Assembly (NCBI RefSeq): GCF_007860075.1
Contig: NZ_SJPP01000003.1
Coordinates: forward strand, 186,001-250,000
Length of the DNA: 64,000 bases
From: Symmachiella macrocystis
GTDB taxonomy: Bacteria > Planctomycetota > Planctomycetia > Planctomycetales > Planctomycetaceae
Reading direction: 5' to 3'
Part shown: piece by piece, positions 9,790-19,206 of the stretch
How positions within the stretch are numbered: the first letter of the stretch is position 1
How the letters are laid out: the number at the start of each line of letters is the position of its first letter
Position numbers and translations under genes: made by a program
The notes under the pieces: model-generated
The model's input: only the letters and a program-made list of their open reading frames with translations
Databases searched by the model: none
What the model was told of the DNA's origin: nothing

Positions 9790-10554
9790 GTGACAGCGCC
9801 CACCACGAGTACAATTACTGACGCCCACCGGCAGCAATATCTGGACGAAGGTTACTTCATCCTCGAAAACGTGATACCCGAGGAACACCTGAAAATCCTC
9901 CGTGACTCCTGCGACCACTTGATCGCGCTGATGCATGAGGAGATGGACCGGCTTGGCACCGATCACATTCACATCAGCCATCGCGGCAAACGGTATCACA
10001 TTGCCAAACAATACGACCAACCGCTGCAGTTGTCGGAATACGTCTTCAGTGACCTGATGGCCGACGTCTGCCGGGCGACGATTGGTGAGACCGCGTATTT
10101 GTTTTACGATCAATACGTCGTCAAAGCGGCGGAGCAAGGGATTAAATTTTCCTGGCACCAGGATGGCGGCTATCTCGGATTTCCGCACCGACCTTACGTC
10201 ACTGTCTGGGCGGCGGTCGACGACATGACGTTGGAAAACGGCACGGCCTACGTGATGCCCTATTCCACGGTCGGCATTCGTTCGCTGGTCGAACACATTC
10301 GCGATCCCGAAACGGGTGACAAGGTCGGCTACTTCGGCAAAGAACCGGGCATCCCCGCTGTCGTCCCCGCCGGAAGTTTAGCGGTTTTCAGCTCACTATC
10401 GTTTCATCGCAGTGGATCGAACACCACCGACCGTTTGCGCCGCGCCTATGTCACACAATATTCGCCTGAGCCACTTTATCGCCCCGAAACCGAAGAACTG
10501 ATGCACCTCGGCGTACCGTTTTTAGAAAACGGCAATCGTCTGCGCCGCAGCTAA
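9790..10554 (+). CDS. Phytanoyl-CoA dioxygenase (PhyH) family protein
   Basis: A 254-residue Fe(II)/2-oxoglutarate-dependent oxygenase of the PhyH family. The metal site is visible as the HxD in WHQDGGYLG, with the distal His and the 2-oxoglutarate-binding Arg in [17 protein letters not shown]. The chosen GTG start at 9790 has a GGAG Shine-Dalgarno 9 nt upstream; the frame extends to 9685 but that part looks non-coding. The sugar-isomerase-like gene follows 22 bp downstream, suggesting co-transcription and a small-molecule catabolic role. The substrate cannot be told. Confidence 0.85.
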   Translation: MTAPTTSTITDAHRQQYLDEGYFILENVIPEEHLKILRDSCDHLIALMHEEMDRLGTDHIHISHRGKRYHIAKQYDQPLQLSEYVFSDLMADVCRATIGETAYLFYDQYVVKAAEQGIKFSWHQDGGYLGFPHRPYVTVWAAVDDMTLENGTAYVMPYSTVGIRSLVEHIRDPETGDKVGYFGKEPGIPAVVPAGSLAVFSSLSFHRSGSNTTDRLRRAYVTQYSPEPLYRPETEELMHLGVPFLENGNRLRRS

Positions 10555-10576
10555 ATAGAAGCTAAAGGAACTCACC

Positions 10577-11503
10577 ATGACAACTCATTCCAACGCGCTC
10601 ACCCGCCGACAATTCAACAGTCTGCTCGGTGCCTCCGCTGCCGGTCTAGCCTGCGCCCCGCTGGCAAGCGCCGCCGAAAAACCGCTCAAGTTGCGGTACA
10701 TCGTTGGCTCCTCAATGTATGGCTACACGAAACTAGCTGAGATCCTGCCCGAGGTCCGCAAGACGGGTGCCACGGCGATCGACATTTGGCCCAAGCGGCA
10801 CGGCGATCAGCGTGAACAACTCGATGAATTGGGCGAAGAGAAATTCGTTGAATTGCTCAAACAAAATAATGTGACCTTGGGTTGCATCACCCAATACCCA
10901 CTCGGCCCGTTCGGCTTGCAGGACGAAATGCGACTCGCGTCGCGACTCGGTTGCCCGACGATGGTCACTGGCGGCAGCGGCCCGAAGGACCTCAAGGGAA
11001 GTGAACTTAAGGCAGCGGTTGGTGCGTTCGTGGAAAAAATGAAACCACATCTCGCCGTGGCCGAGGAAACCGGCGTCACGATCGCGATTGAGAATCACGC
11101 CAACAACCTCATCGACTCTCCCGATTCGTTGAAATGGCTGATTGAATTGCGTCCGAGCAAACATCTGGCGGTCGCGTTGGCCCCCTACCATCTGCCACAA
11201 GATGAAAAGTTGCTGGCCGATTTGATCCGCACACTGGGCAACGGCATCGCTATGTTTTATGCCTGGGAGCACGGCATGGGCTGCATGACGAAACTGCCTA
11301 AAGAACAAGAGTTGATGCAAATGCCGGGTCGAGGTCCACTCGACTTCGCCCCATTGATGGCGGCCGTCAAATCGATCGACTATCAAGGTTGGACAGAGAT
11401 CTTCATGCACCCGGTCCCGCGTGGAATCCCGATTTTAGAGACCACCACCGAAGTGACGGCCGAAATCAACCGCGCACGGGATTATCTGGCGAAGTTGCTG
11501 TAA
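10577..11503 (+). CDS. Tat-exported sugar phosphate isomerase/epimerase-like TIM-barrel protein
   Basis: A 308-residue protein with a twin-arginine-type signal (TRRQFNSLLGASAAGLACA) and an AAAGGA Shine-Dalgarno 8 nt before the ATG. The body looks like the xylose-isomerase-like TIM barrel, with GVTIAIENHANN containing the metal-ligand Glu, and later DYQGWTEIFMHP. It follows the PhyH gene by 22 bp. Such exported barrel proteins are multiplied in planctomycetes; the substrate and the reason for export are unknown. Confidence 0.78.
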   Translation: MTTHSNALTRRQFNSLLGASAAGLACAPLASAAEKPLKLRYIVGSSMYGYTKLAEILPEVRKTGATAIDIWPKRHGDQREQLDELGEEKFVELLKQNNVTLGCITQYPLGPFGLQDEMRLASRLGCPTMVTGGSGPKDLKGSELKAAVGAFVEKMKPHLAVAEETGVTIAIENHANNLIDSPDSLKWLIELRPSKHLAVALAPYHLPQDEKLLADLIRTLGNGIAMFYAWEHGMGCMTKLPKEQELMQMPGRGPLDFAPLMAAVKSIDYQGWTEIFMHPVPRGIPILETTTEVTAEINRARDYLAKLL

Positions 11504-11532
11504 CGACCATCTGAATCGAAGGTGAATCGAGG

Positions 11533-11664
11533 GTGCCACTGGCGGCTTGTCCACCAGTGCAAGCCGTGCGACTCGCAAGTCCACTGCTGGACAATACAAA
11601 AGTCTCCCCCGATCGTCGCGGTCCACTGGCGGCTCCTCGAGCGCTACGCCCTCCCGGATTAGCC
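11533..11664. repeat. Degenerate mosaic of gene-end repeats (families C and B)
   Basis: Between the isomerase and cytochrome genes lies a hairpin CACTGGCGG (11537-11545), loop CTTGT, CCACCAGTG (11551-11559), of the ccactgg..ccagtg type common in planctomycete genomes. A weaker GTCC-ACTGCT-GGAC hairpin follows at 11579-11592. A degraded copy of the family B end (GAGCGCTACGCCCTCCCGG, close to GAGCTTCGCCCTCCCG) lies at about 11639-11657. No gene is present. Confidence 0.6.
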
Positions 11665-11701
11665 AATCAATCTCTCTAAAGTTATCACGGCGGAATTGCA
11701 T

Positions 11702-14158
11702 ATGCGAAACTCACGGACCGTTTTCGTTGCGATGACGGCGTTCGTTCTCACGACTGCGACAGTATACTGCCATGCTGCTGATCCGGATTCACCGGCTCCG
11801 CCATTCGTTGCGGGGTTTGATCGCTTTGCGCGACACGGTGACATCACTCCACTGACCGCTAGCCAGCTATTGTTCAGCGAACTCAGCTGCACCGCTTGCC
11901 ATGCTGCGACAGAAAACCATCTAAAACCCAAGCGCGGCCCGCGACTCAACGGTGTTGCGGATCGCATTGATCCGGATTGGATCAAACGCTTCCTCGCCGC
12001 CCCCCATACGGTCAAACCGGGAACGACGATGCCCGATGTTCTAGCGGGACTGAATCAAGCGGACAAACAACAGGCGATCGCCGCACTGTCCACCTATCTG
12101 GCGACGCAACACCAAGCGTTTCCGGAAATCAAAGCCGGAGGCGGCAATCCGGTTCCGCACGAGTTTTGGATTAAGGGAAACGCGCAGCGCGGCAAACAAT
12201 TGTATCACCAGGTGGGTTGCGTTGCCTGCCATCAACCCGATGCGGACTATGAAGTCGCCGAAATCAAACCCTCTGCCATTGATGAAATCCTCGACCAACT
12301 CGATCCCGAAGAATTGGCCGAACTCGGACTAGCGTCTGCCGCACGCCGCATCGCATCGGTTCCACACGGCAATCTGCCGGTGAAGTATACTTCGAAATCG
12401 TTGTCGTTCTTCCTACTCAACCCCGAAGCCCTTCGCCCGAGCGGTCGCATGCCGAGTCTGAAATTACAAGCCGTCGAGGCGGCTGATATTGCTGCCTATC
12501 TTCTCAAGGACCAAGACGAACTCGATCCACCAACACCGCCTGTGGAGGATCCCCAGTTGATCGCCGAGGGGCGTCGATTGTTTCGCGAGTTCCGTTGCGT
12601 GAATTGCCATGACACAAATGATAAAGCCGACCGCAATCCCGCCAAACCGCTGGCGAAGCTCCATCGTGGAGCCGACCACTCCTGTATCGTCGCGCCGCGG
12701 AATGGAAAGTCGCATTTCGATCTTGGGACCCGGCAGAATGGTATCCCACATTATGCTGTCGACCCTCCACAAGCCGCCGCCATTCACGAGGTCCTTGCGT
12801 CTGGCAACACCGCAGCTACCGACCCTTTGCAGTTGGCGATGCTACAACTGAACTGCTATGCCTGCCACGATCGCAACGAACAAGGGGGCGTCGGTCGTTT
12901 TCGCAAACCGTATTTCGAAACCGTCGGACATGTCGATCTGGGAGACGAAGGCCGCCTGCCGCCACCATTGACGGGCGTCGGCCGCAAATTGCGGCAAGAC
13001 TGGATGAAGAAAGTTCTCAGTGGCAACGGCGACGTACGGTCGCACATGCACATTCGCATGCCGAAGTTCCCAGCAGGAGTTGTAAAGTCGCTCCCGGCAC
13101 AGTTCGCCCGCGCTGATGATGCAAAACCATCGTCCGAAAAAGAAGCCTTTGGACCGCCACAAGACGTCGCCGAAGCGGGCCGCCGTTTAATGGATATCGG
13201 CTGCGTACAGTGCCATCAATTTCGTGGTGAAACCTTGCCGGGAACCGTCGGCACCGACTTGTCAGGGGTTACCGCGCGTGTCGATCCTCAGTGGTTTTAC
13301 GAATTCTTATTGAATCCCGGCGAGTTGAAAAACCGCACGCGCATGCCAACTTTTTTCCCAGGCGGCACCAGCCAAGACAAAGAGCTGCTGGGCGGCGACC
13401 CCAAACGTCAAATTGCGGCGATGTGGGCCTATTTAAAAGGTTTGGACAAACTACCGCTTCCAGAAAAAATCGTCCAAGCCCGCTCGGAGAGTTTCGAGCT
13501 CATCCCCCGCGACCGGCCCATTGTGTTGCGAACATTTATGGACGAAGCCGGTACGCACGCGATTGCGGTCGGCTTTCCCGAACAGGTCAACTTTGCGTTC
13601 GATGCGGAAACTGTCCGCCTTGCGCATGCTTGGCGGGGCGGGTTCTTGGACGCGTTGGGAACCTGGTTTATCCGCTTCGCTCCCCCCGCCCATCCGCTGG
13701 GGAATGCCTCCATGAACCTACCGGAAGGCGTGCCGCTGGCGATTCTCAAAACCGACAAACAACCCTGGCTGACCGGCGCAGCTGACGAGAATGGTTATCG
13801 TTTCGGCGGATATAAATTAGACAGCGACGGCATCCCAACGTTTCTTTATCGCTATGGGCCGTTCGATATTCAGGACCGCATTATGCCGAGCGAGGAAAAA
13901 GGTTTGCAGCGGCAATTGACGATCTTGAATCGCCATCCTGACAAATCGCCCCCACCGGTTTGGTTTCGTGCCAACCTCGGTAAAACACTCAATCAACAAG
14001 GACAGTCGGCCTACAGGAACGATCAGGGCTTAACGGTGACAATGCCGAAGGAACTGGCTGCCCAGGGCCAGATGCGCACATCCAACAAGTTATCCGAATG
14101 GATCCTCCCCATTGACGTCGTCAAGAAAACGACGATCGAGGTGCAATACGCATGGTAG
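11702..14158 (+). CDS. Exported five-haem c-type cytochrome domain protein
   Basis: An 818-residue secreted protein with an N-terminal signal peptide. Five CxxCH haem c-attachment motifs are visible, starting near residues 63 (CTACH), 173 (CVACH), 299 (CVNCH), 385 (CYACH) and 501 (CVQCH), so it is a multidomain cytochrome. The last 200 residues carry no haem motif and look beta-rich. The start is taken as ATG 11702, two codons inside the open frame. The stop overlaps the start of the beta-propeller gene by 7 bp, so the two are translationally coupled and probably form an electron-transferring pair at the cell envelope. Confidence 0.85.
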   Translation: MRNSRTVFVAMTAFVLTTATVYCHAADPDSPAPPFVAGFDRFARHGDITPLTASQLLFSELSCTACHAATENHLKPKRGPRLNGVADRIDPDWIKRFLAAPHTVKPGTTMPDVLAGLNQADKQQAIAALSTYLATQHQAFPEIKAGGGNPVPHEFWIKGNAQRGKQLYHQVGCVACHQPDADYEVAEIKPSAIDEILDQLDPEELAELGLASAARRIASVPHGNLPVKYTSKSLSFFLLNPEALRPSGRMPSLKLQAVEAADIAAYLLKDQDELDPPTPPVEDPQLIAEGRRLFREFRCVNCHDTNDKADRNPAKPLAKLHRGADHSCIVAPRNGKSHFDLGTRQNGIPHYAVDPPQAAAIHEVLASGNTAATDPLQLAMLQLNCYACHDRNEQGGVGRFRKPYFETVGHVDLGDEGRLPPPLTGVGRKLRQDWMKKVLSGNGDVRSHMHIRMPKFPAGVVKSLPAQFARADDAKPSSEKEAFGPPQDVAEAGRRLMDIGCVQCHQFRGETLPGTVGTDLSGVTARVDPQWFYEFLLNPGELKNRTRMPTFFPGGTSQDKELLGGDPKRQIAAMWAYLKGLDKLPLPEKIVQARSESFELIPRDRPIVLRTFMDEAGTHAIAVGFPEQVNFAFDAETVRLAHAWRGGFLDALGTWFIRFAPPAHPLGNASMNLPEGVPLAILKTDKQPWLTGAADENGYRFGGYKLDSDGIPTFLYRYGPFDIQDRIMPSEEKGLQRQLTILNRHPDKSPPPVWFRANLGKTLNQQGQSAYRNDQGLTVTMPKELAAQGQMRTSNKLSEWILPIDVVKKTTIEVQYAW

Positions 14159-15708
14159 TTCGACCGCTGCTATTTTTGTTCGCCGCTTTGTGTACATGCC
14201 AGTTTAACATCGCGCGCGCTGCTGACGAGAATGACTATTATCGCTTGGAAACAGTCGTCGCCTCACCGGCCGCAACGGCATCACGCTCAAAGACGTGGCG
14301 ACCGGCGCCCGACGGTTTGGCGCTGGAGGTCAGCGGCATCGCCGTCCTGGACGACAAACGTGTCGCTGTCGCTATACGCAAAGGAGAAGTCTGGATTCTC
14401 GGCGGCGTCTACGACGATCCCCCCGAAAATGTCACCTACAAACGTTTTGCCTCCGCCCTGCACGAACCGTTGGGACTGCTCAAGCTGGGGGATTCGTTGT
14501 ATACAACACAGCGAAGCGAGCTGACCCAACTGCGCGACAGTGATGGTGATGAGGTGGCCGACGAATATCTGACCGTCGCCAAAGGCTGGGGCGTCACCGG
14601 GCATTATCATGAGTACGCCTACGGCCCCAAACTAGACGGCGACGGCAATATGTGGGTCACGCTCAATATCGGATTGGGGCTCAAAGGAAAACAACTGCGA
14701 CGCACCGTGCACGAACCAACACTCAACTTGCGACAGGGACGTTGGCGTGGTTGGGGCATGAAGATTGGCAGCGACGGTGAATTGATTCCCATCTGCGCCG
14801 GGATGCGCTCCCCCAGTGGACTGGGTGCCAATGCCGAGGGCGACATGTTCTACACCGACCAGCAGGGGAATTGGGTCGCCACGAATTCACTGCACCACAT
14901 GCGTGAGGGGGTCTTTTTCCATCATGCCGAAGCGCTCGCCTCAATGAATCTTCCCGGCTCGCCGATCAGCGGGATTGAAAAAATCCCCAACGGTGTCCCT
15001 TTTCCCGAAGCCGTCCGACTGCTGCCGCAACTTCAACCGCCGGCGGTCTGGTTTCCCTACAAAAAAGCGGGGCAATCGACCACCGACATCATGCTCGATG
15101 AAAGCGACGGTAAGTTTGGGCCATTCGCGGGCCAACTTTTTATTGGCGAATTCACCCAAGCCGCCATGACTCGTGTATTTCTAGAAAAAGTCGACGGCGA
15201 ATACCAAGGCGCCTGTTTCCCGTTTCGTTACGGATTCGCCTCGGCCGTCTTACGAATGGCGCAAGGCACCGATGGCAGCATGTTCGTTGGTTTAACCAAT
15301 CGTGGCTGGAGTAGCCTAGGAACCGCATCCTACGGGCTACAGCGACTGATTTGGACCGGCCAAACGCCCTTCGAGATCAAAGAGATGCGTGCACGCCCCA
15401 ATGGTTTTGATTTATTGTTCACCAAACCGGTCGACCGAGAAACCGCCGCCAACGTCGCGTCTTACGCTCTCAAGAGCTACACCTATCTGTATCACTCCAC
15501 CTATGGCAGCGACGAAATCCAAAACAAAGACTTGACCATCACCGCCGCCCACGTCTCCGACGACGGCCTCCGCGTGCATTTGCAGGTCGAGGGTTTACGC
15601 GAACTGTTCGTGCACGAACTCATCGCCAAGGGCATCCGCAGCGCCGATGGCGAATCGTTATTGCACCCCGAAGCCTACTACACCCTCAACCGCATCCCCC
15701 AAAAATGA
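14152..15708 (+). CDS. Exported beta-propeller dehydrogenase-like protein
   Basis: A 518-residue protein with a signal peptide (LLFLFAALCTCQFNIARA) and a six-bladed-propeller-like region of the kind seen in planctomycete membrane-bound dehydrogenase/PQQ-dependent sugar dehydrogenase-like proteins. Recurring blade motifs include GIAVLDDKRVAVAIRKGEVW, GDGNMWVTLN, SGLGANAEGDMFYTDQQGNW and LFIGEFTQAAMTR. The C-terminal 120 residues form a separate beta domain. The ATG overlaps the preceding cytochrome gene by 7 bp and has GAGGTG upstream. No catalytic assignment is possible, but the coupling suggests electrons pass to the cytochrome. Confidence 0.72.
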   Translation: MVVRPLLFLFAALCTCQFNIARAADENDYYRLETVVASPAATASRSKTWRPAPDGLALEVSGIAVLDDKRVAVAIRKGEVWILGGVYDDPPENVTYKRFASALHEPLGLLKLGDSLYTTQRSELTQLRDSDGDEVADEYLTVAKGWGVTGHYHEYAYGPKLDGDGNMWVTLNIGLGLKGKQLRRTVHEPTLNLRQGRWRGWGMKIGSDGELIPICAGMRSPSGLGANAEGDMFYTDQQGNWVATNSLHHMREGVFFHHAEALASMNLPGSPISGIEKIPNGVPFPEAVRLLPQLQPPAVWFPYKKAGQSTTDIMLDESDGKFGPFAGQLFIGEFTQAAMTRVFLEKVDGEYQGACFPFRYGFASAVLRMAQGTDGSMFVGLTNRGWSSLGTASYGLQRLIWTGQTPFEIKEMRARPNGFDLLFTKPVDRETAANVASYALKSYTYLYHSTYGSDEIQNKDLTITAAHVSDDGLRVHLQVEGLRELFVHELIAKGIRSADGESLLHPEAYYTLNRIPQK

Positions 15709-15712
15709 TCTC

Positions 15713-15826
15713 CGGGAGGGCGAGGTTCCGCCGAGCCGCGCGCGACCAAATTGTGTGATTTGTTCCGGGGTTATGAACTTCACATCCAGCTTACCGATGC
15801 GGCTCATCATGAGCTTCGCCCTCTCG
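15713..15826. repeat. Family B inverted repeat between convergent genes
   Basis: A 114-bp element with imperfect inverted ends: CGGGAGGGCGAGGTTCCGCC with GAGCCG following (15713-15738), and CGGCTCATCATGAGCTTCGCC with CTCTCG following (15800-15826), given here in pieces. It starts 4 bp after the stop of the propeller gene and ends 26 bp before the stop of the convergent phosphodiesterase gene. Related copies lie at 54874-55154 and 63726-63838. Confidence 0.75.
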
Positions 15827-15852
15827 TTGGAGTGAAATTTCGGTTCGGTGGT

Positions 15853-16632
15853 CTATGTGGCGGGGTACTTTAACTCGGGCAAGCGGACAATGTGGGTGTG
15901 AAACTTGTCGCCGTCGAGTTCGATCACGCGGAAGCCCGGCGGTACGTTGTCGAATTGTAACTCTTCGGTGTGGGGCGCAAATTGAATCGCCGTTGCCGGT
16001 GTGGTGTGTACGGGAATCGCGCCGAAGCTTCCGCTGAACTCTTGGTGGACATGCCCACAAAATATTCCGCGAACTTGCGGCGCGGCATGCAGTACCTTTG
16101 TCAAATCGTTTGCGTTGCGAAGCATGATCCGGTCCAGCCATGTACTCTCCACAGATATCGGAGGATGGTGCATGAACAGCAGCGTTGCCTGATCGCGATG
16201 TTGAGAGAATTCATCGGCCAGCCATTGAAGTTGGTCGCCGCACAATTCGCCATGCACCGCTCCGGCAACATGCGAATCCAAACCAATCATCCGCCACCCA
16301 GCCACGTCGCACGAAAAGGTCACCGGACCGGGTGAGCCGGCGATTGTTTCAGGAAAGGCCTGTCGCATCAGGTCCGTTTCGTCATGGTTGCCGGGAATCA
16401 TTACGCAGCGCGGCAATAGATCTGCCAACAATTCACGCGTCTGATGATAGGCTTCCACATCGCCATAAGCAGCAATATCGCCGCTGAGTACGAACAGATC
16501 CGCCGCCGAATAATTGGCGCGCACCAGGGTTAACAAATCCGTCAGACAGTCAGCGGTCGGGACACCCCGCAATTCGTCGGCATGATTCTTTAAAAGATGA
16601 AAATCAGATAGTTGCAGAATGTGTGTGGTCAT
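15853..16632 (-). CDS. Metallophosphoesterase, CpdA-like (cyclic nucleotide phosphodiesterase family)
   Basis: A 259-residue cytoplasmic binuclear-metal phosphoesterase. All five motif blocks are visible: SDFHL (D and H), SGDIAAYGD, PGNHDE, MHHPP and GHVH. This arrangement and length match class III cyclic nucleotide phosphodiesterases (CpdA/Icc). The frame is open to 16668, but the ATG at 16632 (MTTHILQLSDFH) places motif I at its usual distance from the start. It is transcribed alone, convergent with the propeller gene and divergent from the CoA-transferase gene. The true substrate could be another phosphodiester. Confidence 0.82.
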   Translation of the reverse strand: MTTHILQLSDFHLLKNHADELRGVPTADCLTDLLTLVRANYSAADLFVLSGDIAAYGDVEAYHQTRELLADLLPRCVMIPGNHDETDLMRQAFPETIAGSPGPVTFSCDVAGWRMIGLDSHVAGAVHGELCGDQLQWLADEFSQHRDQATLLFMHHPPISVESTWLDRIMLRNANDLTKVLHAAPQVRGIFCGHVHQEFSGSFGAIPVHTTPATAIQFAPHTEELQFDNVPPGFRVIELDGDKFHTHIVRLPELKYPAT

Positions 16633-16832
16633 TGCCGCGTTGTTCCAAAGAGACGTAGTGATACCCATCTATTTGTAGGACCAAAGCTCCTGATCGACAA
16701 GTTTGCTGAATCGCTACGGGGGACTATGCTTGCTTCTAAACCGTCCTATTCGTGGATTCTTAACGCCGTATTCATTACGCTGCAGGCTCACAGCGATATG
16801 GACACAATTGCGCAGCAGGCTGAATTGTAACG

Positions 16833-17843
16833 ATGACACAAATCAATCCTCTACCGCGCGGCAATGGCCCGCTCTTCCTGGATTGCGATCCCGATGCGGC
16901 GCGGGATGCGTTTGCGGAGAAATCGAAGCAACTGCAATCTAAAGTTATGTCCGTCCCCGAAGCAGTCCGGCAATTCGTCAATGACGGCGATTACCTGGCG
17001 GCGGGCGGATTTGGCGGGGACCGCATTGCCACGGCCCTGTTGCACGAAATTGTGCGACAGCGAAAACAAGGACTAGGGTTAGCCGGGCATACAGCGACGC
17101 ACGATTTTCAAATTCTGTGCGCGGGCAACCAAACCGGTCGCGGTCAACTGCTCAACCGCGTCGACGCCGCCTACATCGTTGGGCTGGAAGCACGCGGACT
17201 CTCCCCCCATGCGCGGCGGGTCGTCGAAAATGGCGAGGTGCAATTGTGCGAGTGGACAAACTACACGCTCGCCCTGCGATTCCAAGCGGCCGCCATGGGT
17301 CTGCCGTATTTGCCCGCACGAAGCATGTTGGGGACCGATACATTCCAGCAGAGCGCCGCTCAGACCATCATTTGCCCCTTCACCGGTAAAAAACTCGCCG
17401 CCATCCCCGCGCTGTGGCCGGATATCGCCGTGATTCACGTGCACGAAGCCGATTGTTATGGAAATTGCCGTATCCGCGGCACGTCGGTCACGGATTACCA
17501 TCTCGCCCGCGCCGCCAAGAAATTGATCATCAGTTGCGAACGGCTGATCGATACAGAGGAGATTCGCCGCGACCCGACCGCCACGCAGATCCCGTTTTAT
17601 TGCGTCGATGCGGTCTGCGAAGTCCCGTACGGCAGTTTTCCCGCCAATATGCCGTATGAATATTTTTCCGACGAAACACATCTGTGCGAATGGTTGACCA
17701 CCGAACGCGATCCCCAGCAGTACCAGAAGTACCTGCATCATTATATTTTTGACGTCGCCGATTTCCACGAATACCTCTCGCGTTGCGGTGGTTTGCCCCG
17801 CTTGCAGGAGCTGAGACGCCAAGAACTGTTTCCCGCGGATTAA
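16833..17843 (+). CDS. CoA-transferase alpha-subunit-like protein, unpaired
   Basis: A 336-residue protein resembling the A subunit of family I CoA transferases (glutaconate CoA-transferase GctA type). Features include the start region SVPEAVRQFVNDGDYLAAGG with FGGDRIATALLHEIVRQ, the IVGLEARGLSPHAR segment, and PDIAVIHVHEADCYGNCRIRG. In this family the catalytic glutamate lies in the B subunit or domain, which is neither fused nor next to this gene; a glycosyltransferase follows instead. It may pair with a partner elsewhere or may have a different role. It lies 200 bp from the divergent phosphodiesterase gene. Confidence 0.72.
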   Translation: MTQINPLPRGNGPLFLDCDPDAARDAFAEKSKQLQSKVMSVPEAVRQFVNDGDYLAAGGFGGDRIATALLHEIVRQRKQGLGLAGHTATHDFQILCAGNQTGRGQLLNRVDAAYIVGLEARGLSPHARRVVENGEVQLCEWTNYTLALRFQAAAMGLPYLPARSMLGTDTFQQSAAQTIICPFTGKKLAAIPALWPDIAVIHVHEADCYGNCRIRGTSVTDYHLARAAKKLIISCERLIDTEEIRRDPTATQIPFYCVDAVCEVPYGSFPANMPYEYFSDETHLCEWLTTERDPQQYQKYLHHYIFDVADFHEYLSRCGGLPRLQELRRQELFPAD

Positions 17844-17949
17844 GCCTGGCAAACCCTCTTGACGAGATTTCTCAAAACCACAAGAATCCCGTTGAATATT
17901 CACCTGCAGCCGCTTTTTCCGACGACATTTCCCGACGAAACGGATCGCC

Positions 17950-19194
17950 ATGGATGGCCTGTTGATCGCCTATTGCAGCCTCGCCAGTGTCGGCCTACTG
18001 GTTTGCCTGCTGACGTTGATTCAGACGTGGGAGCATCGTCGATATCACGGCAAGCGGCTCGCGGCCACCGATGAACCGTTTGCGCATCCCCCCGTCATGC
18101 TGCTTGTGCCGTGCAAGGGGGTCGATCTGGATTTCGAAAGCAACCTGCAATCGTTGTTCACGCAGGAGTATGCGAACTATCAACTTTGCTTCATCGCCGA
18201 ATCAATCCACGATCCCGCGGTGGCGGTGATTGAACAATTCCAAAAGCAGTTTCCCGCAGTCCCCTGCCGAATCGAAATCGCCGGGTTGGCCAACGATTGC
18301 GGGCAAAAGGTGCACAACCTGATCGTCGCGACAACTAACATTCCCGACGACGTCGAAGTCTTGGCGTTTGCTGATTCCGATGCCTGTCCCGGCCCGCTGT
18401 GGTTGGCTCGAATGGTGCGCCGCACCGCCAATAGCCGCACCGGCGTGGTCACCGGCTACCGTTGGTTTGTGCCGGTTCGGCCGACCTTGAGCAATCTCAT
18501 TGTCGCCGCCATGAACAATCAACTCGCCGGCAATTTGGGCCTGCGGCTGTTCAACCTGGTCTGGGGCGGATCGTGGGCCATGCGCAAGGAGGTGTTTGAG
18601 AGACTGAATTTCCCCCAAGCATGGCAAGGCTGCTTGAATGACGATTTGCTCGTGACCCAATCGGTCCGCAAAGCGGGGCTGAAGGTCGTCTACGAACCAC
18701 ACTGCCTGGTCGCCTCACCCGTCGATTTTGATTTCCCGGCGATGTTGGAATTCGCAAGGCGGCAATACTTCCAAGTCCGTATCTACACCCCTCGCTGGTG
18801 GTGGCTGGGGCTGGCTGCGGCGGCTTTGGTTAATGTGATGTATCTTGGCTCGGCCATATTGACCGTGGTCTGGGCGCTTACCGGTGGACCGTTTTGGGTT
18901 CCGCTGGCCTGTGGTGCAATCTACTATGCCTGCTCAACCATGCGAACGGCGCTACGACAGCGTACCATGCGGCCGTTTTTACAAATTGAGACGGCTACAT
19001 TTCGCGAAGTCACACGTTTCGAAAGATTTGCCGCCCCGATGACGGCGTTCTTCCAATTGGTCGCCGTCGTCTCGTCGGCTGGGGGACGCCGTATCGTTTG
19101 GCGGGGCATCCGGTATTACGTCGCCGGTCCGCACGAGACACGTATCGAATTCCGACCTGAGCAGCAAATCGACGATCGAGCGAACGCCGCTTAA
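17950..19194 (+). CDS. Membrane glycosyltransferase, GT2/GT21 (ceramide glucosyltransferase-like)
   Basis: A 414-residue membrane-bound glycosyltransferase. It begins with a membrane anchor (about residues 4-26), then a GT-A catalytic domain with VMLLVPCKGVDLDFE, the nucleotide-sugar/metal motif FADSDA near residue 142, the acid-base region GCLNDDLLVTQSVRKAGLKV and a RRQYFQVR segment in place of a strict QxxRW. Two or three C-terminal membrane segments follow. The architecture matches ceramide-glucosyltransferase-like and HpnI-like enzymes that glycosylate membrane lipids. It lies 106 bp after the CoA-transferase-like gene and is convergent with the next hydrolase. Confidence 0.8.
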   Translation: MDGLLIAYCSLASVGLLVCLLTLIQTWEHRRYHGKRLAATDEPFAHPPVMLLVPCKGVDLDFESNLQSLFTQEYANYQLCFIAESIHDPAVAVIEQFQKQFPAVPCRIEIAGLANDCGQKVHNLIVATTNIPDDVEVLAFADSDACPGPLWLARMVRRTANSRTGVVTGYRWFVPVRPTLSNLIVAAMNNQLAGNLGLRLFNLVWGGSWAMRKEVFERLNFPQAWQGCLNDDLLVTQSVRKAGLKVVYEPHCLVASPVDFDFPAMLEFARRQYFQVRIYTPRWWWLGLAAAALVNVMYLGSAILTVVWALTGGPFWVPLACGAIYYACSTMRTALRQRTMRPFLQIETATFREVTRFERFAAPMTAFFQLVAVVSSAGGRRIVWRGIRYYVAGPHETRIEFRPEQQIDDRANAA

Positions 19195-19206
19195 GGGAGG
19201 ACGACT

